A stretch of 64,000 nt of DNA, from positions 248,001 through 312,000 of the forward strand of contig OY970183.1 of assembly GCA_963708155.1 (NCBI GenBank). Direction: 5' to 3'. Each line of letters begins with the position of its first letter. Position 1 is the stretch's first letter. The notes beneath the pieces are model-generated. The model saw only the letters and a list, made by a program, of their open reading frames with translations. It searched no databases and was not told where the DNA came from. The position numbers and the translations under genes are program-made. Below, piece by piece: positions 1-8,727 of this stretch. The stretch comes from Methylovirgula sp963708155. Its GTDB lineage: Bacteria > Pseudomonadota > Alphaproteobacteria > Rhizobiales > Beijerinckiaceae.

Positions 1-16
1 TCTATCTGAGGTTGCA

Positions 17-367
17 ATGAACGATATTTCCGTCGCGGCGCTGCCGGTCGACCTGACCGCCAACGCCGTCCGTCACATCGCCGAAATCCTCAAGAGCGAG
101 CCGGCGGGCTCGGCCCTGCGCATCGCCGTCGAGGGCGGTGGCTGCTCCGGCTTCCAGTACACTTATGCAATCGTGCCCGAGACGGCGGCGGACGACCTTG
201 TGCTCGCCGAGGCTGGCGCCAAGGTTGCCATCGATCAGGTTTCGCTCGGCTACTTGGCTGGCAGCAAAATCGATTTCGTCGACGACCTGATGGGCCGCGC
301 CTTCAAAATCCAGAATCCGGCGGCGACGGCATCCTGCGGTTGCGGGACGAGCTTCTCGCTCGATTGA
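17..367 (+). CDS. erpA: A-type iron-sulfur carrier protein (ErpA/IscA/HesB family)
   Basis: The 116-residue protein matches the HesB/IscA fold, which receives Fe-S clusters and passes them to apo-enzymes in the cytoplasm. The three expected ligand cysteines are visible: Cys43 in a GGCSGFQY motif, and Cys107 and Cys109 in a C-terminal CGCG. Length is normal for the family. The ATG at 17 lies close to the window edge, so only part of the upstream signal can be judged. The gene precedes a PfkB kinase on the same strand with a 59-base gap. ErpA and IscA cannot be told apart reliably by eye, so the symbol is tentative; the family is clear. Confidence 0.9.
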   Translation: MNDISVAALPVDLTANAVRHIAEILKSEPAGSALRIAVEGGGCSGFQYTYAIVPETAADDLVLAEAGAKVAIDQVSLGYLAGSKIDFVDDLMGRAFKIQNPAATASCGCGTSFSLD

Positions 368-426
368 ACCCGCGCCGCTGAACCGAAGCGCCCCTTGCGT
401 CGTTTCCTTCGAAAGGGGAGACCGGC

Positions 427-1314
427 GTGCAAGCGCTTTTCATCGGCCAGACCTACATCGACGTCACCCTCCTCTGTGGCGACATCCCGCGCGGCGACGA
501 CAAGACGGTGGCGCATGACTATGCCGTCTCCTTCGGCGGCAATGCGGTGACGGCCGCTTTCGCCTGCGCCAAGCTGGGCTTTGTGCCCGATCTCATCGCC
601 ACGGTCGCCGAAGATTGGCTGGGCCGCATGTTTCTCGATATGGCGCGGGCCTATGCCATCAAAGTGCATCCGCGCAGCGTCGCGCGGTCCTCGCTCTCCT
701 TCGTCCTGCCAAATGACGGACGACGCGCCATCATCCGCGCCCGCGACGACATATTCCTGCACCCTTTTCCCGATCTCGATCTTGCCGGTTGCCGCGCGCT
801 GCATCTCGATGGCCATCAGGGCGATGCTGCGCTCCATTATGCGAAGATGTGCCGCGCGCGGGGCATACTCACCTCGCTCGACGGCGGCGGCCTGCGCGGC
901 AATCTCGACGCGCTGCTCGAATATATCGATGTCGCCATCGTCGCCGAGCGACTGTGCGAACAGATGAATCTCTCGCCGCAGCAGATGCTCGAATATCTCA
1001 AAGGCAGGGGGTGCAGGATCGGCGGCGTCACGCAAGGCGCGCACGGCCTCTTCTGGTACGGCGCGGATGGCACGGTCTCGCACCTGCCCGCCTTGCCTGT
1101 CCCCAAGGAGAAGATCATCGATACGTCGGGCGCCGGCGATGTCTTCCACGGCGCCTATGTCGCGTCCTATCTCGCCGCGCCCGACAAGGAGTTCGCCGAG
1201 CACTTTCGCTTTGCGCGCGCCGCAGCAGCCTACAAGATCACGCACCTCGGCAACGAAGCCGGTCTGCCGACCCTCGCCGATGTCGCCGCAATTCGGCGCG
1301 CCTACAACGGCTAG
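427..1314 (+). CDS. PfkB family sugar kinase
   Basis: The 295-residue ribokinase/PfkB-fold kinase transfers phosphate from ATP to a sugar or nucleoside hydroxyl. The N-terminal substrate-binding GGN motif (SFGGNAVTAAFA) and the C-terminal signature DTSGAGDVFHGAY are visible; Asp238 is the predicted catalytic base. The start is GTG at 427, preceded by a purine-rich AAAGGGGAG stretch. The gene converges with glyQ and overlaps its 3' end by 4 bases. The substrate cannot be assigned from sequence alone; sulfofructose, fructose, ribose or nucleoside kinases all share these motifs. Confidence 0.87.
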   Translation: MQALFIGQTYIDVTLLCGDIPRGDDKTVAHDYAVSFGGNAVTAAFACAKLGFVPDLIATVAEDWLGRMFLDMARAYAIKVHPRSVARSSLSFVLPNDGRRAIIRARDDIFLHPFPDLDLAGCRALHLDGHQGDAALHYAKMCRARGILTSLDGGGLRGNLDALLEYIDVAIVAERLCEQMNLSPQQMLEYLKGRGCRIGGVTQGAHGLFWYGADGTVSHLPALPVPKEKIIDTSGAGDVFHGAYVASYLAAPDKEFAEHFRFARAAAAYKITHLGNEAGLPTLADVAAIRRAYNG

Positions 1315-2246
1315 GCCGCGGCGCCGCCGCCGGCCGTTTTGAGCCACGCGGCGCCACAGGCTTTCGCCAGTTCGCGCACGCGCAAAATATAGCTCTGCCG
1401 TTCCGTCACCGAGATGACGCCGCGCGCATCAAGCAGATTGAAGACATGCGAAGCCTTGATGCATTGGTCATAGGCCGGCAGCGCGAGCAGATGGCGCTCG
1501 CCGCGATCGCCCTTTCCGAGCAGCGCCTTGCACTCCGCCTCGGCATCGTCGAAATGCCGGAACAGCGCTGCCGTATCGGCGTATTCGAAATTATAGCGCG
1601 AATATTCTTGCTCGGCCTGTTTGAACACGTCGCCATAAGTCAATTTCTCGGCGCCGCTGCGACCGTTGAAATTAAGGTCATAGACGTTCTCGACGCCCTG
1701 CACATACATGGCGAGCCGTTCGAGCCCATAGGTCAGTTCGCCCGCAACCGGCGCGCATTCGATGCCCGCGACCTGCTGGAAATAGGTGAATTGCGAGACT
1801 TCCATGCCATCGCACCAGCATTCCCAGCCAAGCCCCCAGGCGCCCAGCGTCGGGCTCTCCCAATCGTCCTCTACAAAGCGGATGTCATGCAGCTTGAGAT
1901 CGATGCCGATGGCCGCGAGCGAGGCGAGGTAAAGCTCCTGCAGATTCTCCGGCGACGGCTTCAGGATGACCTGGAATTGATAATAATGCTGGAGGCGGTT
2001 GGGGTTCTCGCCATAGCGGCCGTCCTTCGGCCGCCGCGACGGCTGCACATAGGCGGCGCGCCAGGGCAGCGGGCCGAGCGCGCGCAGCACCGTCGCCGGG
2101 TGAAACGTGCCGGCGCCCACTTCCATGTCATAGGGCTGGAGAATCGCGCAACCCTGCGCCGCCCAGAATGTCTGCAGGCGCAGGATAAGGCCCTGAAACG
2201 AACGGGCTGGATCGAGGCCCTCGTTGGCATTCGTCAAATTGTTCAT
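1311..2246 (-). CDS. glyQ: glycyl-tRNA synthetase alpha subunit
   Basis: Catalytic alpha chain of the bacterial (alpha-beta)2 glycyl-tRNA synthetase, which charges tRNA-Gly in the cytoplasm. The hallmark stretches ILQPYDMEVGAGTFHPAT, YVQPSRRPKDGRYGENPNR and LGWECWCDGMEVSQFTYFQQ are all present. The open frame extends upstream to 2483, but homology to the family begins around FQGLILRLQTFWAAQGC, so I chose the ATG at 2246 (311 aa); an ATG at 2252 is the alternative. The C-terminal tail ends AAA and overlaps the convergent PfkB gene by 4 bases. The beta-subunit gene glyS is not in this window. Confidence 0.95.
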   Translation of the reverse strand: MNNLTNANEGLDPARSFQGLILRLQTFWAAQGCAILQPYDMEVGAGTFHPATVLRALGPLPWRAAYVQPSRRPKDGRYGENPNRLQHYYQFQVILKPSPENLQELYLASLAAIGIDLKLHDIRFVEDDWESPTLGAWGLGWECWCDGMEVSQFTYFQQVAGIECAPVAGELTYGLERLAMYVQGVENVYDLNFNGRSGAEKLTYGDVFKQAEQEYSRYNFEYADTAALFRHFDDAEAECKALLGKGDRGERHLLALPAYDQCIKASHVFNLLDARGVISVTERQSYILRVRELAKACGAAWLKTAGGGAAA

Positions 2247-2477
2247 GAACATGTCACTGAACTGAAGGAAGCCCCGCTTTAGCATCAAAATAGCTGCAAA
2301 AGAAACTGCTGCATTGCGGCCAGGGTTACGCGGCGATTGCTGGGCCCTTGTTGCGCGAGACGTGCGGATCGTCACGCATTTGCGCGTGACTCGCTTCGGA
2401 ATTGCACTAGTGTTTCCGCGTCGCCACGCTTGTTTCGCGCGACGTTTGTTCAGCCTGGTCCAGACAGGAGGATGCTG

Positions 2478-2738
2478 ATGCAAACTCTACGACAATTGGC
2501 GTTACTTGTTTGTTTGATCGGCGCCGGTCTCGGCATGGCAGGTCCTGCTGCAGCCGCCCCGCTCGCCGGCATCATCCAAGCGGCGCCCGCCGTCGCCGCC
2601 AGCGCAACCGCGCCGGGCACGCCGCACATCCAGAAGGCCTGGTATTATCACCGTTACTGGTATCACCGCTGCTGGCACTGCTGGCATCGCTGGCACTATT
2701 GGCATCGCTGCTGGCATTGCTGGCATCGCTATTGGTGA
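2478..2738 (+). CDS. small secreted Trp/His/Tyr/Arg/Cys-rich protein
   Basis: 86-residue protein with a clear signal peptide (LALLVCLIGAGLGMAGPAAAA) followed by an Ala/Pro spacer. Its last 32 residues consist only of W (9), H (8), Y (6), R (5) and C (4). The tail contains two copies of HRCWHCWHR. Start choice: AGGAGG at 2466-2471 lies 6 bases before the ATG at 2478, whereas the ATG at 2472 touches the ribosome site. The underlying DNA is a short tandem repeat of TGGCATCGCTGC-type units. I do not recognise a family. Metal or heme binding in the periplasm, or a cell-surface role, are only guesses from composition. It is divergent from glyQ. Confidence 0.7.
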   Translation: MQTLRQLALLVCLIGAGLGMAGPAAAAPLAGIIQAAPAVAASATAPGTPHIQKAWYYHRYWYHRCWHCWHRWHYWHRCWHCWHRYW

Positions 2739-2795
2739 TTCCAAGACCTCGAGGGACGCTCAAAAGCCGGCTTTCACCTAGGGGTTGCCGGCCGC

Positions 2796-3554
2796 CTACC
2801 AGTCGATCAGCGCAGCGCCGCGATGCAGGGCGTCGGCCTGCGCAGTGAACCGCTCGCCCTCGTGCAGGACCAACGCCGGCGCGATCGCCAAAGACGCACG
2901 GCTGCCCCTTTGCGCGCGCAGGAGAATCCGCGTCGCGGCGCGGTCGGCGCGCGGCAAGACGGGCATGAGCGCCACCGCCCCCGCGCTGCCTTCGAGCCCC
3001 GTCAGGATCGCGGGTAGAGCGTCCGGCCGGTGGATCAGCACCAGTGTGCCGCCGGTCTTCAGCAGCGTGAGACAGGCCGCAAGCCATTGGGCGAGTGCCG
3101 CGGGGCCCGGCGCCGCCATTGCATGGGCGGCACGCTTGCCGGCATCAGGCGAGAGCCGCGCCCGCGCCGGATCGAGAAAAGGCGGATTGGTGATGACGAG
3201 CGCTGCGGACCCATCCGCAAGCCCTGTGCCGCGGCGGCCGGCTGGATCCAGCAGATCGGCCTCATAGACCGCGCCCTGGCCGTCAAACCCGTTGATGCGC
3301 AAATTCTCCCGCGCCAGCGCCGCCGTCGCGGCGTCGTTCTCGATCAGGCCGAAGGTTAGTCCCGGCCGCAACTGCGCCAGCGCGAGACCGGCACCTCCAA
3401 CTCCGGCACCGGCATCGAGCGCGAGGCCATCGATGTGGGGCGGCGCCGCGGCGGCGAGCAGCACGGCGTCGGTTCCGGCGCGATGACCGTGCGCCGATTG
3501 GCGCAGGCGCAATTGCCGTCCCAAAAAGAAATCGGCTTCGACGACCTCAGCCAT
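2796..3554 (-). CDS. N6-adenine tRNA methyltransferase (TrmN6/YfiC-like)
   Basis: 252-residue class I SAM-dependent methyltransferase. The glycine-rich SAM loop LDAGAGVGGAGLAL (about 46-59) and the NPPF motif (123-126), typical of enzymes that methylate adenine N6, are present. The N-terminal EADFFLGRQLRLRQ resembles the family that modifies A37 of tRNA1-Val. I start at the ATG at 3554 because homology begins there, although the frame is open further upstream. It overlaps the DUF2007 gene by 8 bases on the same strand, which suggests translational coupling. The exact RNA target is inferred from the family, not seen. Confidence 0.85.
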   Translation of the reverse strand: MAEVVEADFFLGRQLRLRQSAHGHRAGTDAVLLAAAAPPHIDGLALDAGAGVGGAGLALAQLRPGLTFGLIENDAATAALARENLRINGFDGQGAVYEADLLDPAGRRGTGLADGSAALVITNPPFLDPARARLSPDAGKRAAHAMAAPGPAALAQWLAACLTLLKTGGTLVLIHRPDALPAILTGLEGSAGAVALMPVLPRADRAATRILLRAQRGSRASLAIAPALVLHEGERFTAQADALHRGAALIDW

Positions 3555-3771
3555 CCGACAGTTCCTGCGCCAGACCGGCGTCGCGCAGAAGCCGCCGCGC
3601 CCGTTCGGCATCATCCTCTTGCACAAGGACGCGGCGCGGCAGGAAACCGAGCGAACCATCTACCGCGCTGGCGAACTGATCGGCGACGAAGACCTCGATC
3701 CCGTCTTCCGCCAGCATCGCTTGGACCGCCGAGATCAGCACCAGATCGTTGGTTCGGATAAGCTCGATCAT
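3547..3771 (-). CDS. DUF2007 domain protein
   Basis: 74-residue cytoplasmic protein spanning one DUF2007 domain (a short ferredoxin-like fold sometimes labelled a putative signal-transducing protein). The opening IELIRTNDLVLISAVQAMLAEDGI and the later PRRVLVQEDDAERARRLL fit the family. It overlaps the 5' end of the methyltransferase gene downstream and is divergent from the polyprenyl synthase gene. The DUF2007-methyltransferase pair is common in Rhizobiales. Function is unknown. Confidence 0.8.
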   Translation of the reverse strand: MIELIRTNDLVLISAVQAMLAEDGIEVFVADQFASAVDGSLGFLPRRVLVQEDDAERARRLLRDAGLAQELSDG

Positions 3772-3951
3772 AAATCTCCGGCGCGGCTGGATGCGGGGAG
3801 CCGCAAACTAGCCTGTCCGGCGACTTTAAGCCAATTTGCGCGCTGCACGCATCCGTGCTCTAGCTCCGGGAATACAAGGTTGCGGGCGGCGCAAGGCCAG
3901 CCTAATTTGGCGCCCTTATCGTTCCGGGGCGGCCTCCGGCGGGAGAGTGAA

Positions 3952-4966
3952 TTGGGCGTTGTCATTCCACTTGAGGAAGCTGCTGGCGAAGGCCGTATCG
4001 AGGCGCTGAATCGCCTGGCCGCGCCCGATATGGAGCGGGTCAATCAGGTCATCCTGTCGCATGCGGCCTCGCATGTGTCGATGATCCCGGAGATTGCCAA
4101 TCATTTGATCGCCTCCGGCGGCAAAAGGCTGCGGCCGATGCTGACGCTGGCAACAGCCGGCCTCTGCGGCTATCCGGGCGCGGGCCATATCAAGCTCGCG
4201 GCGGCGGTCGAATTCATGCACACCGCGACGCTGCTTCATGACGATGTCGTCGACGAGAGCAATATGCGGCGCGGCAAGCTCGCGGCCCGGATGCTCTGGG
4301 GCAATGAGGCGACAGTCCTTGTCGGCGATTTCCTGCTCGGCCAGGCGTTCAAGATGATGGTCGAGGTCGGCTCGCTTGCCGCGCTGGAGGTGCTCTCCTC
4401 CGCCGCTGCCGTGATCGCCGAAGGCGAAGTGATGCAGCTTGCGGCGGCGAAGGATACCGCAGACGAGCGAGGACGATTACCTCGCCGTGATCCGCGCCAA
4501 GACGGCCGCCCTGTTCGGTGCCGCCTCCGAGGTCGGGCCGATCCTCGCCGGGCGCTCGAAGGCCGAGATCGCCGCCTGCCGTGGTTATGGCCTCAATCTC
4601 GGCATCGCCTTCCAACTCATCGACGACGCGCTCGATTACGGTGGCAAGTCGGCCAAGCTCGGCAAGAACGTCGGCGACGATTTTCGCGAGGGCAAAATCA
4701 CCCTGCCCGTGGTTCTGTCATTCCGCCGGGGAACGGAATCCGAGCGTGCTTTCTGGCGCCGCACGCTCGAAGATGGCGAAATCAGCGAGGGCGATCTCGA
4801 AACCGCGATCTCGATCATGCACAAGCATCGCGGCCTCGAGGATACGGTCGAGCGCGCGCGCCATTATGGTGCGATGGCGCATGATGCGCTGGAGCTTTTC
4901 CCGGCTTCGCCCTGGAAAGCGGCACTGAAGGACGTGGTCGATTTCTGCATCGAGCGCGCGCATTGA
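3952..4966 (+). CDS. ispB: polyprenyl (octaprenyl/decaprenyl) diphosphate synthase, frame broken near 4458
   Basis: Trans-type prenyltransferase that builds the ubiquinone side chain from FPP and IPP. The first Asp-rich motif DDVVDE (residues 97-102) and the second motif DDALD are both present, as is GGKRLRPML. The two halves lie in different frames: frame one reads AAAKDTADERG and frame two resumes as TSEDDYLAVIRAK. Removing one base near 4456-4460 restores DTQTSEDDYLAV and a protein of about 337 aa, the normal length. The start is TTG at 3952 after a GGGAGAG ribosome site, giving a family-like N terminus (GVVIPLEEA). Because the enzyme should be essential, a sequencing insertion is more likely than a true null. 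Confidence 0.88.
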
Positions 4967-4995
4967 GGTGATCGCCCGCACCAAAGGCTGCGCCG

Positions 4996-5649
4996 ATGAG
5001 CATCAAGCTTGCCTTTACTGCGATTATTGCGGCTCTGGCTCAGCTCGGCCTTGCGGTTCTTGCCTCCGGCGGATTTGGGCCGTTCTTCTCCCATCGCGCA
5101 CTTATCGCACTCTGCGCCGTAGTGTTTGCCCTCCTCGCGGCTTCGTTCTTTTCCAGCGGAAATCTCAGCAGCGGCGAACGCGAGGATCGCGCCAATCGCT
5201 GGGTTTTTGTCGCGTTCGGACTCTTGACCGTTTTGCTGGCGGTCGTGCCCGCCTATACAGATCGGATCAACTTCTGGACCATCGACGGCGAGACGACACG
5301 CTGGACAGGCGTCGCGCTCGTCGCGATTGGCGGCGTGCTGCGTCTCTGGCCTGTCTTCGTGCTTGGCCACAGGTTCAGCGGACTTGTCGCCATTCAGCCG
5401 AACCATCGGCTCGTAACGAGCGGCATCTATCGCATCATTCGCAACCCGAGCTATCTCGGCCTGATTATCGGCGTCGTCGGCTGGGCGCTCGCGTTCCGCT
5501 CCGCGGTGGGCGTCATCCTTGCGCTTTTAAATCTCGTACCTCTCGTCGCGCGCATGAATGCCGAGGAAGCCCTGCTGCGCAGCCAGTTCGGCGCGGAATA
5601 TGAGGCCTATTTTGCGCGGACGTGGCGACTCATCCCCTGGCTTTATTGA
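4996..5649 (+). CDS. membrane methyltransferase of the isoprenylcysteine carboxyl methyltransferase (ICMT/PEMT) type
   Basis: 217-residue inner-membrane protein with about five hydrophobic segments and the C-terminal signature GIYRIIRNPSYLGLIIGVVG followed by EEALLRSQFGAEYEAYFARTWR. That region binds SAM and substrate in the ICMT/PEMT family. The actual methyl acceptor in bacteria of this type is generally unknown. The gene sits 29 bases after the polyprenyl synthase on the same strand and nearly touches ispE, which is convergent. Cotranscription with the prenyl synthase is plausible. Confidence 0.8.
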   Translation: MSIKLAFTAIIAALAQLGLAVLASGGFGPFFSHRALIALCAVVFALLAASFFSSGNLSSGEREDRANRWVFVAFGLLTVLLAVVPAYTDRINFWTIDGETTRWTGVALVAIGGVLRLWPVFVLGHRFSGLVAIQPNHRLVTSGIYRIIRNPSYLGLIIGVVGWALAFRSAVGVILALLNLVPLVARMNAEEALLRSQFGAEYEAYFARTWRLIPWLY

Positions 5650-5652
5650 GCG

Positions 5653-6528
5653 CTAATTCAATAGCGTCGCTTTCACCCACCAATCGGGATGGGCCTCGGC
5701 GATCGCCTTGCGGGTTTTGCCGACAGCGCGACAATCGCTGAACAAAGCGAAACAGGTCGCGCCCGAACCCGACATGCGCGCCAGCTTGCAACCCGGCGCG
5801 GCGGTGAGGATGGCGAGCACTTTGGCGATGATCGGCGCGAGAACGGAGGCCGCGTCCTCCATATCGTTGCGGCCCTTGCGCAAGGCGGCGATCAAAGCGT
5901 CGAACGACATGTTCGGGCCGATCTGTGGATGCGACCCGAAATGCGTCTTGCCGCCGACCGGAATTTTCATGAACTCGAACACCGGCTTGGTTTCGAGCGG
6001 CTGGCGCGGATTGACGATCAGCGCGGGCAGCGGCGGCAAATCGAGAACCGGCCCGAGCTTGTCGCCGACGCCGCTCATCATCCGCGCCTGCGCGGCGACG
6101 CAGACCGGCACATCGGCGCCCGTCGCCCGCGCCGCTTCAAGCAGTCGCGGATCGTCGAGCGCGAGATCATTGGCGCGGGCGATGAGCCGCAGCGCCGCGG
6201 CGGCATCGGACGAGCCGCCGCCAATCCCGGCCGCCACCGGCAAAGTCTTGACCAAAGTGAACGCGCCAAGGCGCAGGCCTTCGACCCGTTCGGCCAATTG
6301 CCGCGCCGCCTTGATGACGAGGTTCTTCTCGGGGTCTCCCGCGGCCGTCGCCGTCGGACCGCCGACCTCAAGCCGCAGGGATTCGCCGGGCGTCAGCGTC
6401 AACCGGTCGCCGCTGCGCGAAAAAGCGACGAGACTCTCAAGCTCGTGGTAGCCGTCGGCGCGGCGTCCGACGACATGCAGCGTCAGGTTGATCTTGGCGG
6501 GGGCGCGATCGATGAGTTGCTGGGACAC
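5653..6528 (-). CDS. ispE: 4-diphosphocytidyl-2-C-methyl-D-erythritol kinase
   Basis: 291-residue GHMP kinase of the MEP isoprenoid pathway; it phosphorylates CDP-methylerythritol at the 2-hydroxyl using ATP. The N terminus RAPAKINLTLHVVGRRADGYHE is diagnostic. The GHMP ATP loop LPVAAGIGGGSSDAAAAL (about residues 91-108) and the C-terminal MSGSGATCFALF motif are present. It pairs functionally with dxs at 14.4 kb. The gene ends 3 bases from the convergent ICMT-like gene. Confidence 0.95.
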   Translation of the reverse strand: MSQQLIDRAPAKINLTLHVVGRRADGYHELESLVAFSRSGDRLTLTPGESLRLEVGGPTATAAGDPEKNLVIKAARQLAERVEGLRLGAFTLVKTLPVAAGIGGGSSDAAAALRLIARANDLALDDPRLLEAARATGADVPVCVAAQARMMSGVGDKLGPVLDLPPLPALIVNPRQPLETKPVFEFMKIPVGGKTHFGSHPQIGPNMSFDALIAALRKGRNDMEDAASVLAPIIAKVLAILTAAPGCKLARMSGSGATCFALFSDCRAVGKTRKAIAEAHPDWWVKATLLN

Positions 6529-6563
6529 GGGCGGGATCGGAGGAGCTGATCGAGGAAATTGCC

Positions 6564-6640
6564 GTCATTACGAGGCGCGCAGCGACGAAGCAATCCAGAA
6601 ATCGTCAGGCTGGATTAGCTTCGCTTCGCTGGCAAAGACG
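6564..6640. repeat. dispersed palindromic repeat (REP-like), copy 1
   Basis: The sequence starts GTCATTACGAG and carries GCGACGAAGCAATCCAG facing CTGGATTAGCTTCGCTTCGC. It is a degenerate copy of the repeats at 37678-37790 and 60240-60313. It lies between the ispE start and the TPR gene end, so it is intergenic like the others. Confidence 0.75.
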
Positions 6641-6658
6641 GAGGCGGCCTCGAGACGC

Positions 6659-8449
6659 TCAGCCGCCGTTCTGCTTGTGATCGGCAGCGGCCGCCGCCGG
6701 CTTGTCATCCGTCACGGGCTTTGGGTCCGCGCCGGCAGCCGTATCGAGGCCGAATTTGATCTTATGCAGAATACGCGGCAAATCGCTCGCATCGGCGCCC
6801 ATGTCGCGGGCGTGGTTCCATTGGAAGTGAGCATCGAGCTTGCGCCCGACGCGCCAATAGGCATCGCCAAGGTGATCGTTGATGACCGGATCGGCCGGCT
6901 TCAGATCGATCGCTTTCTCAAGATCGGTCACAGCCTCCTTGTAATGGCCGAGCTTGTATTCCGCCCAGCCGAGACTGTCGACGATATAGCCGTCTGTGGG
7001 GCGCAACTCGACCGCGCGGCGCAGCATCGGAAAAGCCTCGTCGAGATGCATTCCCTTATCCACCCAGCTGTAGCCCAGGTAGTTCAGCACCAGCGGCTGG
7101 TCCGGGAAAAGCTGCAGCGCGTGTTTGAAATCGGCTTCCGCCTTCGGCCATTGCTTGCTGCGCTCGTAGGCGATGCCGCGGAAATAATAGAGTGGCCAGT
7201 TGGCGGCCTCGGGCTTCTTTGAAGCCGCGAGCGCCCGCGTATAGGTCGCGATGGCTTCGTCGAAATGATCGTGGGCGCGCTCCAGATTGCCCAGTGCCGA
7301 GAGAGCTTCCTCGTCATTGGGGTGCTGGTCGACGACATTGCGCAAATAGCTCAACGCCTGATCGCTGCGGCCGAGATTTTCCAGCGCCTGGCTGATTTCG
7401 ATATCGGCAGTCTCGCGCTGCGGATCGCTCTGCGGAACGTCCTGGAAAATGTCGAGCGCCTGCTCGTTCTGATTGATGCGCTGATAAAGATCGCCCAGCG
7501 TCAGCAGGGCCAGCGCATTGTTCGGATCGAGATAAATCGACAGGCGCAGATAGATCAGGCCGGCGAGATCGTCACCTTGCCGGTCGCCGGCCGCGCCAAG
7601 GCCATAAAGAACTTCGGCCGCCCCCTGATCGACATTGCCGATGAGCGGTTTCAGGCTCTTGCCATCCTTGAGGCTGGCGAGCGCGGCGCGGACGATGGGA
7701 TGGTCCGGCACGATCTGATCGAACGCCGTATAGAGCGCGATGGCCCGATCGTCCTTACCGGTCTGGCTCAGAAACCGGGCATAGGCATCAACAAGGCGCA
7801 GCGTGTTCTTGTCGCTGTCATAGGCCGCCTGGAAGGCCTCCGCCGCCTGCTCCCGGCGGCCGGCGACGTCGGCGATCAACGCCTTGTGATAACTGCGGAA
7901 GACCGAGAAATTTTCGTCATCGAGCCGGTCGACGGTCTCCAGCGCCCGGCGCGTCTGGCCCGAGCCCTGATAAGCCCAGGCGGTCAGCAAAGTCGCGGTC
8001 AGATCGCCGCCTTCGGCACCGCCGCCACGGGCGAATTGGCTGCGCGCGGTGGCATATTGATGTTCCTTCAGCGCGCGTACCCCGATGGCAAGCCGCGCCA
8101 ACCCGTTATCGGGCTCGTAGACAAGCAGTTTGTCGGCCAGGCTGAAGGCTTCCGGCATGCTGCCGTTGGACAGGGCGGCGACGAAAGCGCGCTCGATCAA
8201 TTCCTTGTTGCGCGGATCGAAGCGCAGCGCCTCGCGGAAAAAGGTCGCCGCCGCCACGGTGTCGCGATCCGCCCCCGCAATGACCGCGGCGAGATAATTA
8301 CCCGCCGGACTCTCGCCGACTTCGAACGGTGTGGCGACGGACAGCGATTCATTGACCTTGGCCATCGCGGCCGTCAGGCCGAACGGCCCGGCCAGGACCA
8401 CCGAGACACAAGACAAAATCGCGCGCGAGGCGAGACGGTGCAACGGCAA
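6659..8449 (-). CDS. tetratricopeptide repeat protein, exported
   Basis: 596-residue protein with an N-terminal hydrophobic signal (ILSCVSVVLAGPFGLTAAMA) followed by many TPR-type helical repeats. One clear unit is ANWPLYYFRGIAYERSKQWP, with neighbours such as DGYIVDSLGWAEYKLGHYKEA. TPR arrays mediate protein-protein contacts; this one is predicted to lie in the periplasm or at the envelope. The tail is charged and Ala/Lys rich. The gene follows ispE on the same strand after the REP-like repeat, an arrangement often seen in Rhizobiales. No enzymatic domain is visible, and the specific partner is unknown. Confidence 0.85.
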   Translation of the reverse strand: MPLHRLASRAILSCVSVVLAGPFGLTAAMAKVNESLSVATPFEVGESPAGNYLAAVIAGADRDTVAAATFFREALRFDPRNKELIERAFVAALSNGSMPEAFSLADKLLVYEPDNGLARLAIGVRALKEHQYATARSQFARGGGAEGGDLTATLLTAWAYQGSGQTRRALETVDRLDDENFSVFRSYHKALIADVAGRREQAAEAFQAAYDSDKNTLRLVDAYARFLSQTGKDDRAIALYTAFDQIVPDHPIVRAALASLKDGKSLKPLIGNVDQGAAEVLYGLGAAGDRQGDDLAGLIYLRLSIYLDPNNALALLTLGDLYQRINQNEQALDIFQDVPQSDPQRETADIEISQALENLGRSDQALSYLRNVVDQHPNDEEALSALGNLERAHDHFDEAIATYTRALAASKKPEAANWPLYYFRGIAYERSKQWPKAEADFKHALQLFPDQPLVLNYLGYSWVDKGMHLDEAFPMLRRAVELRPTDGYIVDSLGWAEYKLGHYKEAVTDLEKAIDLKPADPVINDHLGDAYWRVGRKLDAHFQWNHARDMGADASDLPRILHKIKFGLDTAAGADPKPVTDDKPAAAAADHKQNGG

Positions 8450-8727
8450 GCTTCAATCCTCCGGGAATGAACCGATCTGGGCGCGGAAATCACGTTCGCT
8501 AAAGCTTCTACATTCCCGCTCCGGCCGGCGCAGGAAAGCCAGTGCCAGCTATACGCCGAAACAATACGCTTGGAAATGTAGGGCCCGCACCCGGCAGAAG
8601 CGCATCTCTCCAGCCGGACCCGCAGATCATGCCGCCGAACATGGCCGTTTTAGGTTTTCGACGCCCGAAGCCGCAAAATTCGCCATTGCGCGCGGCCGCG
8701 CTGGCGTATCCGGGCAAAATGCCCGCG

